7,064 nt of DNA from Actinomycetes bacterium (lineage in GTDB: Bacteria > Actinomycetota > Acidimicrobiia > Acidimicrobiales > Acidimicrobiaceae): the NCBI GenBank assembly GCA_021819025.1, contig JAKASN010000097.1:1-7064 (forward strand). Reading direction: 5' to 3'. The position numbers and the translations under genes were made by a program. Shown in pieces: positions 5,106 through 7,064 of this stretch (its first letter is position 1; each line of letters starts with the position of its first letter). The notes below the pieces were generated by a model. The model ran no database searches. It saw only the letters and a program-made list of their open reading frames with translations, and had not been told where the DNA came from.

Positions 5106-6389
5106 ATGTTAGAGACCCTTGACCTGAGAGATAAGACCGGGGACTACTTGGCGCACTTGCCCAGGCCCAAGGCCGCGGGGAGCCCCCCCATTGAGGCGGT
5201 GCGCGAAATCATCGCCGCGGTACGAAAAAGTGGCGACGCGGCTCTTGTCGAGCTGACGCACAGATTTGATGGGGTAGAACTTGTTGAGATCGAAGTCTCC
5301 CACGACGAGATGCGCCGGGCTTACGAGCGGATCGATGGTGAACTCCGCGAAGCTCTTGAGGTCGCTGCAGTGGCGATTCGCGGCTACTACGAGCTCGAGC
5401 TCCACGAAGATCGCCAGTTTCGCCATAACGGCCTCGTGGTGGCCCAAAAGACGATACCGGTGGCGGTAGCGGGATGCTATGTTCCCGGTGGCAAGGCGCG
5501 CTATCCCTCGAGCGTTCTCATGACCGCGATCCCCGCGAGTGTCGCGGGAGTCGAAGAGATCGTGCTTTGTGTCCCGCCCGGGCCCGACGGTCACGTTGAT
5601 GACGCTACGCTCGCGGCGGCTCATATCGCCTCGGTCGATCATCTCTACAGTGTCGGCGGTGCCCAGGCAATTGCCGCAATGGCCTATGGCACCGAGAGCG
5701 TAAAGCGCTGCGATGTCATCGTGGGGCCGGGAAACATCTACGTCTCGGTTGCCAAGCGAGAGGTGGCCCGAGACGTCGGTATTCCCACTGCTTTTGCCGG
5801 CCCGAGCGAGGTGGTGGTGATTGCAGATGCTACGGTGTCCGCCGAGTGGGCACTGATGGATGTCATCGTGCAAGCCGAGCACGGTCCAGACGGCATGGCA
5901 TGGCTTGTCACCTGGGACCAAACTCTGGCCGCAAGCGCAGCGTCGATCTGTGCGGAGCTCTTGAGTGGCTCGCCGCGCAAGTCAGAGACCGAGGCCACCT
6001 TGAACGAAGGCGGCTATGTAGTGCTGGTGCGAGACTTCGCCCAGGCGATCGAAGTCTCCAATGCCATTGCCCCTGAGCACCTCGAGCTGCTCAGCGCGGA
6101 CTTTGAGAAGATGGTTCCCCTCATTAAAAATGCTGGCGCGGTCTTTTTGGGACCTTATGGCACAGCGGCAATAGGAGACTACCTCGCCGGTCCGAGCCAC
6201 GTGCTTCCCACTTATGGGAGCGCGCGATTCGGCTCTGCCCTCTCGGTGGTTGACTTTCAAAAGCGCGTGCATCTCGTACAAGCATCTCCTGAGGCCATTG
6301 CCAAGCTTTCGGGGCACCTCAGCGCCATCGCGGATGCTGAAGGGCTATGGGCGCACGGCCTCTCGGTGAGAATGCGGGCAGCCCAATGA
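5106..6389 (+). CDS. hisD: Histidinol dehydrogenase
   Basis: Catalyses the last two steps of histidine biosynthesis, the NAD-dependent oxidation of L-histidinol to L-histidine through the aldehyde, using one zinc ion. The 427-aa length from the ATG at 5106 is typical. The frame extends 44 codons upstream, but that part (from 4974) does not resemble the family and lies in the divergent promoter region. Visible landmarks: the Rossmann-like core with VAGCYVPGGKARYPSS (121-136), VGGAQAIAAMAYGT (183-196) and VGPGN (206-210), then AGPSE (231-235). Zinc ligands are Gln256 and His259 in QAEHGPD, Asp358 in IGDY and His417 in LWAHGLS. The catalytic pair Glu324-His325 lies in IAPEHLEL, followed by AGPSHVLPT (361-369). 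Odd point: the family signature usually reads I-D-x-x-A-G-P-S-E, but here it is IPTAFAGPSE, one residue longer and without the Asp. The gene overlaps hisC by the ATGA junction, which supports a true biosynthetic role. Confidence 0.97.
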   Translation: MLETLDLRDKTGDYLAHLPRPKAAGSPPIEAVREIIAAVRKSGDAALVELTHRFDGVELVEIEVSHDEMRRAYERIDGELREALEVAAVAIRGYYELELHEDRQFRHNGLVVAQKTIPVAVAGCYVPGGKARYPSSVLMTAIPASVAGVEEIVLCVPPGPDGHVDDATLAAAHIASVDHLYSVGGAQAIAAMAYGTESVKRCDVIVGPGNIYVSVAKREVARDVGIPTAFAGPSEVVVIADATVSAEWALMDVIVQAEHGPDGMAWLVTWDQTLAASAASICAELLSGSPRKSETEATLNEGGYVVLVRDFAQAIEVSNAIAPEHLELLSADFEKMVPLIKNAGAVFLGPYGTAAIGDYLAGPSHVLPTYGSARFGSALSVVDFQKRVHLVQASPEAIAKLSGHLSAIADAEGLWAHGLSVRMRAAQ

Positions 6390-7064
6390 CCATCGCACCT
6401 CGCCAGGGACTGGGAGTCTTTTCGGGATACCACTCCGCCCAAGTCGATGCCGCAATACGCCTCAATACCAACGAGTCGCCCTATAGGCCGCCGGCGGAGT
6501 TGCTCAAGCGCTGGAGCGAGGCGGTATCTGAGTTAGCATTAAATCGCTATCCCGATCGCAGCGCCAAGCGCCTTCGCAGCGCGATCGCCAAATTCCATCA
6601 CACCGCCGAAGAAGCGGTCTTTATTGGCAATGGATCCAACGAAGTGATCCAGACGATCCTGCTCGCCTATGGCACCCACGGCGCCACCTCGACCTCTTTT
6701 GAGCCGACTTACGCCATGTACGAGACGATATCTCGCATCACGGGCACCCGCTATCTGCCTATCGAGCGCAATGGCGACTTTCGCATCGATATCCCAAGTC
6801 TTGGCGCCTCGCTTGCTGAGATCAATGCTGCGGTGACGTTTCTGTGTTCTCCCAACAATCCCACCGGCCTCAATGAGAGCCCCGAGGTCATCGCATCGCT
6901 CTTGGAGCTGGCAGCGGGCCTGGTGGTCATCGACGAGGCTTACGGGCAGTTCTCCGCTTATTCTCACGTCGGGGAAGTGGCGCAGCGGGACAATCTCGTG
7001 GTGGTGAGGACTTTTTCCAAGATCTGGTCCTTGGCGGGGATGCGCATTGGCTATTGCATTGGTC
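6386..7064 (+). CDS. hisC: Histidinol-phosphate aminotransferase, truncated by window end
   Basis: PLP-dependent aminotransferase of fold type I that converts imidazole-acetol phosphate plus glutamate to histidinol phosphate. The first 226 residues are visible; family members run to about 350, so the C-terminal third lies beyond the window. Motifs: RLNTNESPY (25-33) near the substrate gate, NRYPD (53-57), GNGSNE (81-86) for the cofactor phosphate, CSPNNPTG (154-161) with the ring-contacting Asn, and VIDEAYGQF (181-189) with Asp183 and Tyr186. RTFSKIWSLAGMRIGY (208-223) carries the Schiff-base Lys212 and the phosphate-binding Arg220. The ATG at 6386-6388 overlaps the hisD TGA (6387-6389). No strong ribosome-binding site is seen, so translation is probably coupled to hisD. 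Further his genes are expected downstream. Confidence 0.95.
   Translation, partial: MTIAPRQGLGVFSGYHSAQVDAAIRLNTNESPYRPPAELLKRWSEAVSELALNRYPDRSAKRLRSAIAKFHHTAEEAVFIGNGSNEVIQTILLAYGTHGATSTSFEPTYAMYETISRITGTRYLPIERNGDFRIDIPSLGASLAEINAAVTFLCSPNNPTGLNESPEVIASLLELAAGLVVIDEAYGQFSAYSHVGEVAQRDNLVVVRTFSKIWSLAGMRIGYCIG

Noticed and set aside
5109..5921. 270-aa minus-strand frame, and similar long antisense frames in the synthetase (3338-4054) and hisC (6539-6967)
   Set aside because: They lie antisense inside genes with complete family motifs; such frames are common shadows in GC-rich coding DNA.
249..6813. 14-base repeat CTTGGCGCCTCGCT at 249-262 and 6800-6813
   Set aside because: One copy lies inside hisC coding sequence and the GGCGCC core is common in this composition; most likely coincidence.

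Overview
The window looks like ordinary chromosomal DNA from a moderately GC-rich bacterium, most likely an actinobacterium. The actinobacterial guess is inference. It rests on the HisD and acyl-CoA synthetase sequence style, a VKOR-type thiol oxidoreductase in place of DsbB, a TTG start codon, and hairpins at gene ends that lack U-tracts. I saw no phage, insertion sequence, CRISPR array, tRNA or rRNA.

Layout, left to right. Positions 1-579 hold no gene I can support, but the last 70 bases are dense in inverted repeats. A VKOR-family membrane protein follows (580-1086, + strand, TTG start inside an inverted repeat). Next comes about 680 bases without a convincing gene, containing one intrinsic-terminator-like hairpin (1251-1276) and one bulged hairpin (1647-1679). 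An unrecognised protein of about 173 aa lies at 1764-2285. Two related palindromes sharing a TTGGG/CCCAA core then precede nth, endonuclease III (2415-3059). A short structured spacer leads to an ANL-superfamily acyl-CoA synthetase (3179-4792). A small unknown minus-strand gene (4799-4987) converges on it and diverges from hisD. The right end is the start of a histidine biosynthesis operon: hisD (5106-6389) and hisC (6386 to the window edge, truncated), joined by an ATGA stop/start overlap.

How the genes relate. HisD and HisC act in the same pathway (histidinol to histidine, and imidazole-acetol phosphate to histidinol phosphate) and are clearly co-translated. The other genes are functionally unrelated: periplasmic disulfide formation (VKOR), base excision repair (Nth) and carboxylate activation (the synthetase). 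Most are separated by more than 100 bases, so they are probably separate transcription units.

Nothing here amounts to a clear new biological system. The items most worth a second look are the nested inverted repeat over the VKOR start, the paired palindromes upstream of nth, the unknown protein at 1764-2285, the small minus-strand gene with its unclear start, and a one-residue variation in the HisD signature.
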